Source of the DNA: Lachnospiraceae bacterium
GTDB lineage: Bacteria > Bacillota > Clostridia > Lachnospirales > Lachnospiraceae
Assembly: GCA_900771195.1 (NCBI GenBank)
Contig: CAAGMZ010000016.1
Location: 1 to 45,731 of the forward strand
Length of the DNA: 45,731 bases
Direction of reading: 5' to 3'
A program made the position numbers and the translations under genes. Every line of letters begins with the position of its first letter. Within the stretch, counting starts at the first letter, position 1. The notes under the pieces were generated by a model, which ran no database searches, was not told the origin of the DNA, and saw only the letters and a list, made by a program, of their open reading frames with translations. Of the stretch, positions 1 through 7,676 are shown in pieces.

Positions 1-20
1 ACACGACGCTCTTCCGATCT
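1..20. other. Illumina adapter remnant (not genomic)
   Basis: The first 20 bases are identical to the 3' end of the standard Illumina universal adapter (the part ending in CTCTTCCGATCT). Genomic sequence starts at about position 21. The integrase reading frame happens to stay open through the adapter, so any translation before position 21 is artificial. This marks a contig end built from an untrimmed read. Confidence 0.95.
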
Positions 21-410
21 AAAGGCGGATATGAAGATTATGTCTACTTTGGGAATGAGGTTTCGGAGGCGTTAGGGGAATATATGGTTGAACGAAAGGC
101 CAAGACGCCTGTTTCAGGCAGTGAAAATGCACTATTCCTCTCCAACCGTAACAGTCGTATAACAGTAAGAAGTGTTGAAATTCTGGTCAAAAAATACGCG
201 CAGATTGTGACGCCGATGAAAAAAATCACGCCTCACAAGCTGCGCAGTACATACGGTACCAATTTATATCAGGAAACCGGCGATATTTACCTCGTTGCCG
301 ATGTGCTTGGTCATAATGATGTAAATACTACCAAGAAGCATTATGCGGAAATCAAGGAAGACCGCAAACGAAGCGCCCGCAACAAGGTGCAGTTACGCGA
401 AAAATCATAA
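21..410 (+). CDS. Tyrosine recombinase (phage integrase family), C-terminal fragment cut by contig edge
   Basis: This is the C-terminal catalytic part of a tyrosine site-specific recombinase, which cuts and rejoins DNA through a covalent 3'-phosphotyrosine. About 129 codons remain, reading without a start codon from the adapter junction; the first internal ATG is at 84. Visible motifs are the H-x-L-R box (HKLRSTYG), the LGH box (VLGHND) and the nucleophile Tyr in KKHYAEI, followed by a basic tail. The first catalytic Arg and the N-terminal DNA-binding domain would lie left of the contig end. Its stop overlaps the convergent next gene by 6 bases. It could belong to a prophage, a conjugative element or a stand-alone XerC/D-like recombinase; the fragment does not decide. 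It is truncated by assembly, not shown to be a biological pseudogene. Confidence 0.85.
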   Translation, partial: KGGYEDYVYFGNEVSEALGEYMVERKAKTPVSGSENALFLSNRNSRITVRSVEILVKKYAQIVTPMKKITPHKLRSTYGTNLYQETGDIYLVADVLGHNDVNTTKKHYAEIKEDRKRSARNKVQLREKS

Positions 411-1601
411 TTCCGTGTCATCCTCCACCGTGACATCCGAAGGCGAAGTTGATACATCCTCCTCTGTTTTCTGCGTCGGTAAAGCAGGTGGTGTTGTGCT
501 GTCTGATGATGTTTCTGACGGCTTATTTTCCGGCTTTGTTTCATTTTTGACCGGTGCAGAAGTGACTTCTGACGATGAAGAGGTTGAAATCATCTCTGTG
601 GTCTCCTGCACGGATTGAGTTTCCGTCTCAGGTTCTTCAATTGTGACATTGACATTTTTGGTAAGATGATTTCCGTATATGTCGATAAGATTGTAGGTTA
701 CGGCATACAGCCCCGGTTTGCTGTTATCATATGTTCCGGTTATATATATACATGCGGATACATCTGAATCATTTTCGTCAAGGGCTTTTGCAAAGGACAT
801 CATAAATTCAGCCGGTGTATTTATTTTCAAGGAAAGAATATCCGGTGATGTAAGAGACTTAATTCTTGTCCTGCACCATAACGAATCAGAAGCTGTGTCT
901 GTGGGATCCCATCTTACTCCTTCCGGAAGCGAGATATATCTGTTATATGATGCTTCATCAGGAACTTCATCTGTTCCGTCATACAATTCAATTACCGATT
1001 CACCGGAACAGTTCTCATATATCCATTTTGCATCTGCAACCAAAAGAGTTATGCCATATTCGGAATTGCCAAGGTTAAGTTTTTCATAGCTTTCAGGAAG
1101 AATTGAGCCGGCATCATTTCTTTTCTCATACGCAGCTGAATGAAATGAGATATTGTCGTTAAATCTGACATGATAACGGTAAAATAAGTCCTTTTCGGAA
1201 TGCCAGAGCTCACGGCTGTTGTCAGATATTCCCGGGTACTCTCCTGCTTTTATATTACCGTTTACTGAACATATCATAAACTTAAACGGTTTTTCATCAA
1301 ATGCGGATGCAGCTGATGACCACTCATGAATAGAAACCATGTGTGTCGACAGATTTACACGAAGCTTATATTTCCCAACAGCTGTAATCGGTGCATCCGT
1401 TTCGGAAGTTTCATAATCTGTATCAGTGACTGATAATTCATCTGCACCGGAGGGAGCATCCTCTGTCTGCCTGTTATTGTGTGAAATCACGATAACCATA
1501 ACAATGACAGCTGCCAAAAGTGCCAGAAATGCCACATAATATTTCATATTACGGGTTTTTATGAAGTTTTTAAATTTGTTCTTTTTGGATGAATAAATCA
1601 T
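405..1601 (-). CDS. Membrane-anchored L,D-transpeptidase-like protein with degenerate active site and Ig-like domain
   Basis: A 398-residue protein. Residues 1-20 are basic and cytosolic, about 21-40 form one membrane helix, and about 78-208 form a YkuD (L,D-transpeptidase) domain. It resembles the Lachnospiraceae L,D-transpeptidase type, sharing a conserved FHS segment (His154), the ADAKWIYENC segment (189-198) and the WDPTDTASD segment (231-239). In active relatives the motif before ADAKW reads S-x-G-C-V-R-L. Here residues 180-186 read SEYGITL, so the nucleophilic Cys is Gly183 and the Arg is Thr185. It should therefore not crosslink peptidoglycan. Residues about 252-322 resemble a bacterial Ig-like domain (GLYAVTYNLIDIYGN), and about 323-398 are a Ser/Thr/Glu-rich, probably disordered tail. 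The start has an AAGGAA site 8 bases upstream and lies 2 bases after the kinase-like gene, so the two are probably co-transcribed. A wall-binding or scaffolding role is inference. Confidence 0.7.
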   Translation of the reverse strand: MIYSSKKNKFKNFIKTRNMKYYVAFLALLAAVIVMVIVISHNNRQTEDAPSGADELSVTDTDYETSETDAPITAVGKYKLRVNLSTHMVSIHEWSSAASAFDEKPFKFMICSVNGNIKAGEYPGISDNSRELWHSEKDLFYRYHVRFNDNISFHSAAYEKRNDAGSILPESYEKLNLGNSEYGITLLVADAKWIYENCSGESVIELYDGTDEVPDEASYNRYISLPEGVRWDPTDTASDSLWCRTRIKSLTSPDILSLKINTPAEFMMSFAKALDENDSDVSACIYITGTYDNSKPGLYAVTYNLIDIYGNHLTKNVNVTIEEPETETQSVQETTEMISTSSSSEVTSAPVKNETKPENKPSETSSDSTTPPALPTQKTEEDVSTSPSDVTVEDDTEL

Positions 1602-1603
1602 TA

Positions 1604-2245
1604 TCAGATTTCCTTAACGGCCGGCAGGCTGAACCGTAAATCCATATATTCCCTGATCATTTTAACGGTTCCGTCAATGCCGAGAATACTGCTGTCCAGA
1701 CAAAGGTCATAGCTTCTTGAATCTGCCCACTTCTTATTGGAGTAGAAATTGTAGTAGCTTGATCTTTTCTTATCGGTTTTGATTATAAGATCACGTGCCT
1801 TGCTTTCGGTATAGTCATATATTCTCATGATGCGCTTTATTTTGGCATCCATAGCGGCTTTTATAAATACGCTTATGCATCTGGGATTATCTTTAAGGGC
1901 ATAATCCGCGCATCTGCCCACAATTATGCAGGATTCCTCCTCCGCCAGCTTCTTTATTGCATCATACTGTGCCATAAATACCTTCTGGCTTATGGGAACA
2001 TCCATATATGAGGATGACGGATATCCGACGGAGTATGTATCCATAACAAGAGAATATAAAAAACTGTTGGTAGGCTTTTCGTCGTTGTTGACAAAAAGCT
2101 CTTCTGCCAATCCGCTTTCCTTTGCCGCATAAGCAAGAAGTTCCTTGTCATAGCATTTTATTCCAAGCTCCTTGGCGAGCTGCATTGCAATCTGCCGGCC
2201 GGCACTCCCGTACTCTCTGCCCACTGTAATAACGTAATTATCCAT
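1604..2245 (-). CDS. Cytidylate kinase-like family protein
   Basis: A 213-residue P-loop protein of the cytidylate-kinase-like family. The N-terminus holds the nucleotide-binding segment (VGREYGSAGRQIA, about residues 8-20), followed by the characteristic YDKELL segment. A central IIVGRCADY strand and a lid-like region rich in Arg/Lys (RIMRIYDYTESKARDLI) follow. Members are widespread in Clostridia and usually distinct from the true Cmk of pyrimidine metabolism, so CMP phosphorylation is not assured. A good promoter lies in the end of the upstream rluD gene, and the L,D-transpeptidase-like gene follows after 2 bases. The family call is firm; the substrate is unknown. Confidence 0.85.
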   Translation of the reverse strand: MDNYVITVGREYGSAGRQIAMQLAKELGIKCYDKELLAYAAKESGLAEELFVNNDEKPTNSFLYSLVMDTYSVGYPSSSYMDVPISQKVFMAQYDAIKKLAEEESCIIVGRCADYALKDNPRCISVFIKAAMDAKIKRIMRIYDYTESKARDLIIKTDKKRSSYYNFYSNKKWADSRSYDLCLDSSILGIDGTVKMIREYMDLRFSLPAVKEI

Positions 2246-2303
2246 AGTGCACCCTCCTTATTAACCAGTCAATAACGGGTTTTCAAACTCATTTAATAAG
2301 TGT

Positions 2304-2332
2304 ATTTTAGCATATCTGCGGTTTTATTTCAA
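2304..2332 (-). promoter_or_regulatory. Predicted sigma-A promoter inside the rluD 3' end
   Basis: Read on the minus strand: a -35 box TTGAAA (2327-2332), a 17-base spacer ending in TGC (extended -10), and a -10 box TAAAAT (2304-2309). The -35 box is formed by the last two sense codons of the rluD gene. It would start transcription about 50 bases before the cytidylate-kinase-like gene. Predicted from motif and spacing only. Confidence 0.5.
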
Positions 2333-3253
2333 TATATCCAGAAGTTTACCAAAGTATTCCGGTAACGGAGCCTGAAACTCCACATACTTCCCGGTACGTG
2401 GATGAATAAAGCCAAGGACACCGGCATGCAGAGTCTGTCCCTGCAGATTAAAAGGACATCTTGCGTTACAGTAAAGCGTATCACCAAGCAAGGGATGTGA
2501 AATACTTGCCATATGAACGCGTATCTGGTGCGTTCGGCCTGTTTCAAGACGGCATTTTATGTATGCATACGACTTATAATTGCGAAGAACCTCATAGTGA
2601 GTCACGGCTTCTTTTCCGTTCTGATAGTTGACTGCCATTTTCTTGCGTTCTGTGGGATGCCGGCCTATCGGTGCATTCACGGTTCCGGAAATCTCCTTAA
2701 AAGCATTATGACAGATGGCATAATAATATCTTGTTATACTGTGATTTTTAAGCTGCTTTGCGAGGCTTTTATGGGCCTCGTCGTTTTTGCATGCTACAAT
2801 GATTCCGGTAGTGTCCATATCAATCCGGTGTACTATACCCGGACGAAGCACGCCGTTTATTCCGGACAGATTGTCCCTGCAATGGTACATAAGGGCGTTT
2901 ACAAGAGTTCCGGAGTAATGTCCTGCTGCCGGGTGTACCACCATTCCTTTGGGCTTGTTGATTACAATAACATCGTCATCCTCATATACTATGTCAAGAG
3001 GTATGTTTTCCGGCCTTATCTCTATATCCTTTGGAACCGGAATATACACCGTTACCGATTCCGCACCGGAAATTTTATAACTGGGCTTCACTGCTCTTCC
3101 GTTAACCTGAACCAGTTCTTCGCCGATAAGCTGCTGAATATATGAGCGTGAGAAAGCAGAAAGCGTATCAGACAAAAACTTATCGATACGCTCTCCGCAG
3201 TTTTCCTCGCATGTGTTAAGTTCAATAATATCCTCAAAATCTTTATTTTCCAT
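2324..3253 (-). CDS. RluD-type 23S rRNA/tRNA pseudouridine synthase
   Basis: This enzyme isomerises uridine to pseudouridine in structured RNA, probably 23S rRNA. An S4 RNA-binding domain occupies about residues 15-75, followed by the RluA/RluD catalytic domain. The catalytic Asp sits in HRIDMDTTG (near residue 145), and the later RTHQIRVH motif is present. Length (about 309 residues) is normal. The start is uncertain: ATG at 3253 has a GGTGA-like site 5 bases upstream, while ATG 3259 and GTG 3262 are also in frame. All candidate starts overlap the end of lspA, so translation is probably coupled. Among paralogues (RluC, RluD, YlyB) the lspA linkage matches B. subtilis YlyB. Confidence 0.9.
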   Translation of the reverse strand: MENKDFEDIIELNTCEENCGERIDKFLSDTLSAFSRSYIQQLIGEELVQVNGRAVKPSYKISGAESVTVYIPVPKDIEIRPENIPLDIVYEDDDVIVINKPKGMVVHPAAGHYSGTLVNALMYHCRDNLSGINGVLRPGIVHRIDMDTTGIIVACKNDEAHKSLAKQLKNHSITRYYYAICHNAFKEISGTVNAPIGRHPTERKKMAVNYQNGKEAVTHYEVLRNYKSYAYIKCRLETGRTHQIRVHMASISHPLLGDTLYCNARCPFNLQGQTLHAGVLGFIHPRTGKYVEFQAPLPEYFGKLLDILK

Positions 3254-3788
3254 CTTCATCACCGGAAGCGTCGGAGGGCTGCTCTTCTGCTTTCTTTTTT
3301 TTGAGAAAATCCCAGTCTTTGTCCTTATAGACGAACAAAATCATAATTACAAGCCCAATCATGGACAGAGTGACGCAGATATCCGCAAAGTTAAATACCG
3401 GAAAATTTATGATTTTAAAATATATAAAATCATGTACATAACCGTTGTGAATCCTGTCTATAAGATTTCCTACGGCACCTGCAGCCAGCGTGCACAAAAC
3501 AACACGAAGACCTCTGTAATGAGGGGTTATTGGCATCTTTATAAAAACAAATATCGCTGCTGCAAGCATCACAAAAGTAATTATGATAAAAAAAGTCTGT
3601 TTGCCCGACAGCACTCCCCATGCTGCACCATCATTTCTCAGATAGGACAGCTCAAGAACATCTTTTATTATTACATAGGGCTCGTTGTTATACAGCTTCG
3701 TTAATGCCAGCCATTTGGTAACCTGGTCTGCGGCCACAAGCAGAAGCACTGCAATAATGCCTGAAGCATAGCTTAAAAATTTTTTCAT
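3243..3788 (-). CDS. lspA: Lipoprotein signal peptidase (signal peptidase II)
   Basis: LspA is the membrane aspartyl protease that removes signal peptides from diacylglyceryl-modified prolipoproteins. The 181-residue product has four membrane segments. The catalytic pair is visible as Asp111 in GNLIDRIHNG and Asp136 in FNFADICV, and the conserved RNDGAAWG segment lies at about 51-58. The ATG at 3788 is preferred over the TTG one codon earlier because GAGGAG lies 7 bases before it. The C-terminus carries a charged Lys/Asp/Glu tail. It overlaps rluD by a few bases and follows ylmH closely, placing it in the division/envelope operon. One likely client in this window is the lipoprotein D,D-carboxypeptidase at 7677-8750. 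Confidence 0.95.
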   Translation of the reverse strand: MKKFLSYASGIIAVLLLVAADQVTKWLALTKLYNNEPYVIIKDVLELSYLRNDGAAWGVLSGKQTFFIIITFVMLAAAIFVFIKMPITPHYRGLRVVLCTLAAGAVGNLIDRIHNGYVHDFIYFKIINFPVFNFADICVTLSMIGLVIMILFVYKDKDWDFLKKKKAEEQPSDASGDEDGK

Positions 3789-3807
3789 CAAAGCACTCCT
3801 CTGAAAT

Positions 3808-4587
3808 TTATTGATATCTGTGAATTACTATCACAATTCGTCCTTTCCGGGTCTCAGAAGTTGAACGTATAAAGCGCATCTTACCCAGTGCCCTGACAGA
3901 AACAACATCATTATCGTGAAGTACATATGCATTGGTGGTGATTATTTTGCCGTTAACGGCCGTTTTACCGCCTTCTATGAATGGAATTGCATGATTGCGC
4001 GAAAGTCCGAATCCGAGCGAAATAACGCTGTCCAGACGAACCGACGCAACGGTGCCTGTTATTTCCTTATATTCCGGTTCATACGTCCTGTCGATTTCAT
4101 CGGAAATACATACATTAACCATAGTATGCCGGACCTGCGTAAGGTTCTCAATCAGGTATCCGGAAACAGACTTGAGGCAGAAAACATAAGCATTTTCATC
4201 CTTGAGGATAACATCACCGAATTTTTCCCTTGCAATCGAAAGCCCCATTATTGCTCCCAGATAGTCCCTGTGGGTAAGCTTTTCGGCAAATTTTGCATTT
4301 ATGGGAGCTATCTGAATCACATCATAAGGTACATCATATTGATAATCTTCATTTGGGGAAAAATAAATCAGCTTTCTTTCCGCTAAATCATAGCCACCCA
4401 TAGCAGTATGGCATACAGGTGGCAATAAGTCGGTTATAGTCCTGAATATTTCCTGGGACGCTAAGTCAAGAAAATCCGTGGCAACCGGAATGTTACGGTT
4501 GTAGCAGCTGCCTGCTGCTTCAAGAAGTCTTTTGGCTGTGATTCTGTCATCAGTGCCAAAATCATAGGGAATCTCTCTGCCACTCAT
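3808..4587 (-). CDS. ylmH: YlmH-type S4 RNA-binding protein
   Basis: A 259-residue YlmH-family protein. An N-terminal YlmH domain carries the family-typical YFSPNEDYQYDVPYDVI segment (about residues 74-90). A C-terminal S4 RNA-binding domain starts near residue 187 (LDSVISLGFGLSRNHA), with the loop ending in NGKIITTNAYVLHDNDVVSV. In B. subtilis YlmH binds stalled or obstructed large subunits in ribosome quality control; the role here is by homology. It overlaps the sepF stop by one base (TGATG), implying coupled translation. In many Firmicutes ylmG lies between sepF and ylmH and divIVA follows; neither is present here. Confidence 0.9.
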   Translation of the reverse strand: MSGREIPYDFGTDDRITAKRLLEAAGSCYNRNIPVATDFLDLASQEIFRTITDLLPPVCHTAMGGYDLAERKLIYFSPNEDYQYDVPYDVIQIAPINAKFAEKLTHRDYLGAIMGLSIAREKFGDVILKDENAYVFCLKSVSGYLIENLTQVRHTMVNVCISDEIDRTYEPEYKEITGTVASVRLDSVISLGFGLSRNHAIPFIEGGKTAVNGKIITTNAYVLHDNDVVSVRALGKMRFIRSTSETRKGRIVIVIHRYQ

Positions 4588-5213
4588 CAGAATATGGGAC
4601 CCTGCATGGTGCTGCTTCCCGCATTAAGAGAGATACTTTCTGACAGAAGCTCCTGAATATCTCCTGAAATCTCAATAGAATTAGGAGTTACAATAAATAT
4701 GTAGTTGGAAACGCGCTGAAGGTTACCCTGTATGGCAAAGCACGCTCCTGAAGTAAAATCAATTATTCTCTGGGCAAGCTCTACGTCAAGACCTTCAAGA
4801 TTAAGAATTACTGCTCTTCCGTTAAGGAGCGTATCGGCAATTTCCCGTCCATCTTCTACCGTTACCGGTTTAATAACACATACTTCCATTGGTGACATCC
4901 TTTCATGCATGCTTACTACTCTCTGACTGCCCTTTGACGCACTGCGCGTTGCAGGCTTGGGGCGATGTGCTGTTTTGGAAACAGTGCTTTTAAATGATGA
5001 TGTATTATCGTCATCATTGTCATCTGAATCAGCGGAAAACGAAGATGTACTGCCTGTTGAAGATGATTTAAATGCGCTGTCGGATTTCTTTCTGGCAGGC
5101 TTAGGTTCAGGAATGTAATCATCCTCATCAGCTTCGTAACTATCGTAATCGTCATCATCCTCATAGTTACTTCCGAGTTTCATTTTATCAAGAAATTTAT
5201 CTACAAAACCCAT
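4587..5213 (-). CDS. sepF: Cell division protein SepF
   Basis: SepF forms rings that bundle FtsZ and help tether it to the membrane. This 208-residue protein begins with the short amphipathic membrane-targeting helix (MGFVDKFLDKMKLG), continues with a long acidic and Ser-rich linker (about residues 15-100) and ends with the SepF domain (about 104-195; MSPMEVCVIKPVTVEDGREI and LDVELAQRIIDFTSGACFA). The linker makes it longer than the roughly 150 residues of B. subtilis SepF. GGAGGAAAA precedes the ATG. It lies between yggS and ylmH, the usual ylm division cluster order. Confidence 0.95.
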   Translation of the reverse strand: MGFVDKFLDKMKLGSNYEDDDDYDSYEADEDDYIPEPKPARKKSDSAFKSSSTGSTSSFSADSDDNDDDNTSSFKSTVSKTAHRPKPATRSASKGSQRVVSMHERMSPMEVCVIKPVTVEDGREIADTLLNGRAVILNLEGLDVELAQRIIDFTSGACFAIQGNLQRVSNYIFIVTPNSIEISGDIQELLSESISLNAGSSTMQGPIF

Positions 5214-5230
5214 ATTTTTCCTCCATTATT

Positions 5231-5929
5231 TTATGATTGCGTATTGTAATTTCGCTCTCCGAAAATGGCGGTTCCGACCCTTACATGAGTGGCGCCTTCT
5301 TCAACAGCCACCTCAAAATCATTGGTCATTCCCATGGAGAGATAATCCATACTTGTATTATCAATGTTTTTGGCCTTTAAGTCAACACATAATTGTCTCA
5401 TATCGCGAAAATATTGTCTGTTTTCTTCCGGATTGGATACATACGGTGCACTTGTCATAAGCCCTCTCACATAAATTCCGGGAAGTCCGGCAATACTTTG
5501 AAGTGCATCATGGACCTCATCAGGCTTGAAACCGAACTTTGTTTCTTCTCCGGCCATATTCACTTCCAAAAGGATGGAAACAGTCATATTGCTTTTTACT
5601 GCTTCCGTGCTTATTGCCTGTGCCAGCCTGAGGGAATCAACCGAATGAATCAGACATGCCCTGTCAATTACGGCCCTGACCTTATTGCGCTGCAGATGGC
5701 CTATCATGTGCCAGTTAATATCATCGGGAAGCTGTGGCTTTTTGAATGTTATTTCCTGAACCTTATTCTCACCGAATTCCCTTATTCCCGCATCATAAAT
5801 CTCCTGTATCATATCCACCGGCTTTGTTTTACTTACTGCAATCAGTGTGATTTCATCAGGATTTCTGCCGGCCTTAAGTGCCGCTGCCCGTATTCTTTCC
5901 TGCACGGATTTAAGATTTTCCTTAAGCAT
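5231..5929 (-). CDS. YggS-family PLP homeostasis protein
   Basis: YggS/YlmE (PLPBP) proteins bind pyridoxal 5'-phosphate as a single alanine-racemase-like barrel and buffer PLP and amino-acid pools; no catalysis is established. The 232-residue length is typical. The PLP lysine lies in LIAVSKTKP (about residues 28-36). Other family marks are FGENKVQE, WHMIGHLQRNK and the C-terminal VRVGTAIFGER. An AAGGAG site precedes the start. It sits between the HlyD-like gene and sepF, a position conserved in the Gram-positive division cluster. Confidence 0.95.
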   Translation of the reverse strand: MLKENLKSVQERIRAAALKAGRNPDEITLIAVSKTKPVDMIQEIYDAGIREFGENKVQEITFKKPQLPDDINWHMIGHLQRNKVRAVIDRACLIHSVDSLRLAQAISTEAVKSNMTVSILLEVNMAGEETKFGFKPDEVHDALQSIAGLPGIYVRGLMTSAPYVSNPEENRQYFRDMRQLCVDLKAKNIDNTSMDYLSMGMTNDFEVAVEEGATHVRVGTAIFGERNYNTQS

Positions 5930-5950
5930 TACCCCACAGCTCCTTTATAT

Positions 5951-7321
5951 TTAATCTACAATTTCGCTTTCCTTTACGGTACTGTGATCAAGCACAATGT
6001 GGTCATACGTTGTAAGACCGAAGTCAGTACCCTTTTTGACAATATAATACTCATCATTGCCATCGATTATTTCAATAGCCTTAAAAACAGCATAACCTCT
6101 GTTTACACAGAATACGCCGTCAAGCTCCTGAATAATTCCTACAACATAGGTTTCATCCGAATCGGCTTTTTTAATTATGGTACCGCTGGGAATATCGTTA
6201 ACGGAAATATAATAATTATTTTCATCTGCATAATAAACATTGGGTTCTATACTGTCAATTATAATATTTCCCTTTGTATCAAAGCTCTGGGTAATAATAA
6301 TACCGTTATCCGCAACGAATTCCCTTGGAATCGTGTAAGCATTCCGCCTGAAGGCAGATGTCACAGGAATCTTCAGACCGCAGACGGTCTTCTGCGTCAT
6401 TTCAAGCTTGATATATCTCTGATTGGCAAAATTTGACACATATTTGTTCAGGCCTATTCTGCCAAAAGTACTGTCTCCATTGGTGACAATCGAAAAATCC
6501 GCATCGCATTTTATTTTGTTATCAGGAAAATATACTTCAACGCGGCTCTCATTAGCCATTTTGGCTGCATCGGAAGCATTAAGCGGAATGTACACTGCCC
6601 ACTTGTCATCGTAAATCAGCTTATACATAGCATCACCGCGATTGATTATTGATTCAGCCATCAGATTTTTGGATTCATAATTATCGGTATTAAAAACTTC
6701 CTGACTGACCATGTCACCGCTGTAATTCTCATAGCCGTCAACGGAGTATACTACTATTCCGGACGTTTCCGGATAAATTTTATGGAAAAAATTAAGATTA
6801 TCCGCATCTGTAACATAAGCATCAATATTGGAAACAATATCATCTGCCTGATACTCAAAAATGCCGCTGTTAATCTTGTCAGCCGTTGCATATACCATGC
6901 TGAAATCATTGTTGCTGTAATTAATTGTCAGGTCCCTTAGCTGTTCCCTGATTTGCGATATGTTTTCACCTGAAAGTGAATTGTCCGCGGAATTGCTTAT
7001 TTTTTCTGAAATGCTGCCGGTTTCATCAATGGTGCATATCATCGTATCAAGACCGGCCTTGTGCTCATCTTTGAGAAAATAATTTATGAAGCCGGAATAG
7101 TCCGCTGTAACCACTTTTTCATCGCGGACGGCAAAACCCGTGTAAACATTGTCGATTGCAAGTGAACCGTCAGTCACTTCATATACGGTTGTTTTTTTGG
7201 ATGTGGCAAAAATAATAAGGGAGATTACCATGTACAAAAAAATGACGCCAAAAATCAGAATACCGATATTAAGCGTTGGTCTGCGTCTGAACTTACGCAC
7301 ATTGTTTCTGCCTGTAGCCAT
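5951..7321 (-). CDS. HlyD-like membrane adaptor protein of the sepF cluster
   Basis: A 456-residue, single-pass membrane protein with one N-terminal membrane helix (about residues 17-39) after a basic cytosolic stretch (NNVRKFRRRP). The extracytoplasmic part starts with a hairpin/lipoyl-like segment (VYTGFAVRDEKVVTADYSGFINYFLKDEHKAGLD split across about 58-92) and ends with a beta-rich region (VNRGYAVFKAIEIIDGNDEYYIVKKGT). This resembles HlyD-family adaptors found next to yggS-sepF in Clostridia, but no transporter gene is nearby. An AAAGGAG site precedes the start, and it is the promoter-proximal gene of the cluster. A division or envelope role is suggested only by position. Confidence 0.65.
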   Translation of the reverse strand: MATGRNNVRKFRRRPTLNIGILIFGVIFLYMVISLIIFATSKKTTVYEVTDGSLAIDNVYTGFAVRDEKVVTADYSGFINYFLKDEHKAGLDTMICTIDETGSISEKISNSADNSLSGENISQIREQLRDLTINYSNNDFSMVYATADKINSGIFEYQADDIVSNIDAYVTDADNLNFFHKIYPETSGIVVYSVDGYENYSGDMVSQEVFNTDNYESKNLMAESIINRGDAMYKLIYDDKWAVYIPLNASDAAKMANESRVEVYFPDNKIKCDADFSIVTNGDSTFGRIGLNKYVSNFANQRYIKLEMTQKTVCGLKIPVTSAFRRNAYTIPREFVADNGIIITQSFDTKGNIIIDSIEPNVYYADENNYYISVNDIPSGTIIKKADSDETYVVGIIQELDGVFCVNRGYAVFKAIEIIDGNDEYYIVKKGTDFGLTTYDHIVLDHSTVKESEIVD

Positions 7322-7414
7322 AGCTTCTCCTTTCAGATTAATTTACATAATATACCAAAATATTTTATCAGTGAAATGAAGACCATAATACCAGAACAAA
7401 AGGAGGTATCGGAC

Positions 7415-7627
7415 ATGGATTCAAGAGGTTTTGATTACACAGCCCTGGTTCTTGTCATAATTGGTGCAATAAACTGGGCACTTATCGGATTTTTTAAGTT
7501 TGACCTTGTGGCATTTATCTTTGGTGACCTTACGGTTGTCACAAGAATAATATACGTCATAGTCGGTCTGGCCGGACTTTATCTGATAAGTACATTTGGT
7601 CGTATAAGATCATTTGGTGACAAATAA
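7415..7627 (+). CDS. DUF378-family small membrane protein
   Basis: A 70-residue, two-helix membrane protein (about residues 9-29 and 42-63) of the DUF378/YuzA family, recognised by GAINWALIGFF in the first helix and YVIVGLAGLYL in the second. ATG 7415 is chosen because a strong AAAGGAGG site ends a few bases before it; the longer frame from 7376 would contain that site. It is the only complete plus-strand gene in the window, divergent from the HlyD-like gene across 93 bases and convergent with the carboxypeptidase gene. Function of the family is unknown. Confidence 0.88.
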   Translation: MDSRGFDYTALVLVIIGAINWALIGFFKFDLVAFIFGDLTVVTRIIYVIVGLAGLYLISTFGRIRSFGDK

Positions 7628-7645
7628 TCTTTATAATCGAGACAA

Positions 7646-7668
7646 AAGCGGGCAGAAAAAGCCCGCTT
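7646..7668. terminator. Bidirectional intrinsic terminator
   Basis: An 8-bp perfect stem, AAGCGGGC (7646-7653) pairing with GCCCGCTT (7661-7668) around a 7-base loop, lies between two convergent genes. Read on the minus strand it is followed by TTTTGTC, a fair U-tract for the carboxypeptidase operon. On the plus strand, only two T bases (part of the stem end) follow the G+C-rich stem, so it is weaker for the DUF378 gene. Confidence 0.8.
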
Positions 7669-7676
7669 AAACTCGG

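Noticed and set aside
2513..3145. Plus-strand ORF of 210 codons
   Set aside because: It lies wholly antisense to the rluD-type gene, which has full domain support; the translation has no recognisable motif and an odd composition.
5393..6436. Plus-strand ORF of 347 codons
   Set aside because: Antisense to yggS and the HlyD-like gene; rich in Cys, His and Tyr as expected of a shadow frame, without a ribosome site.
7322..7414. Divergent promoter pair between the HlyD-like and DUF378 genes
   Set aside because: Some -10-like AT runs exist on both strands (for example TATATT on the minus strand), but no -35 with proper spacing was convincing, so none was assigned.
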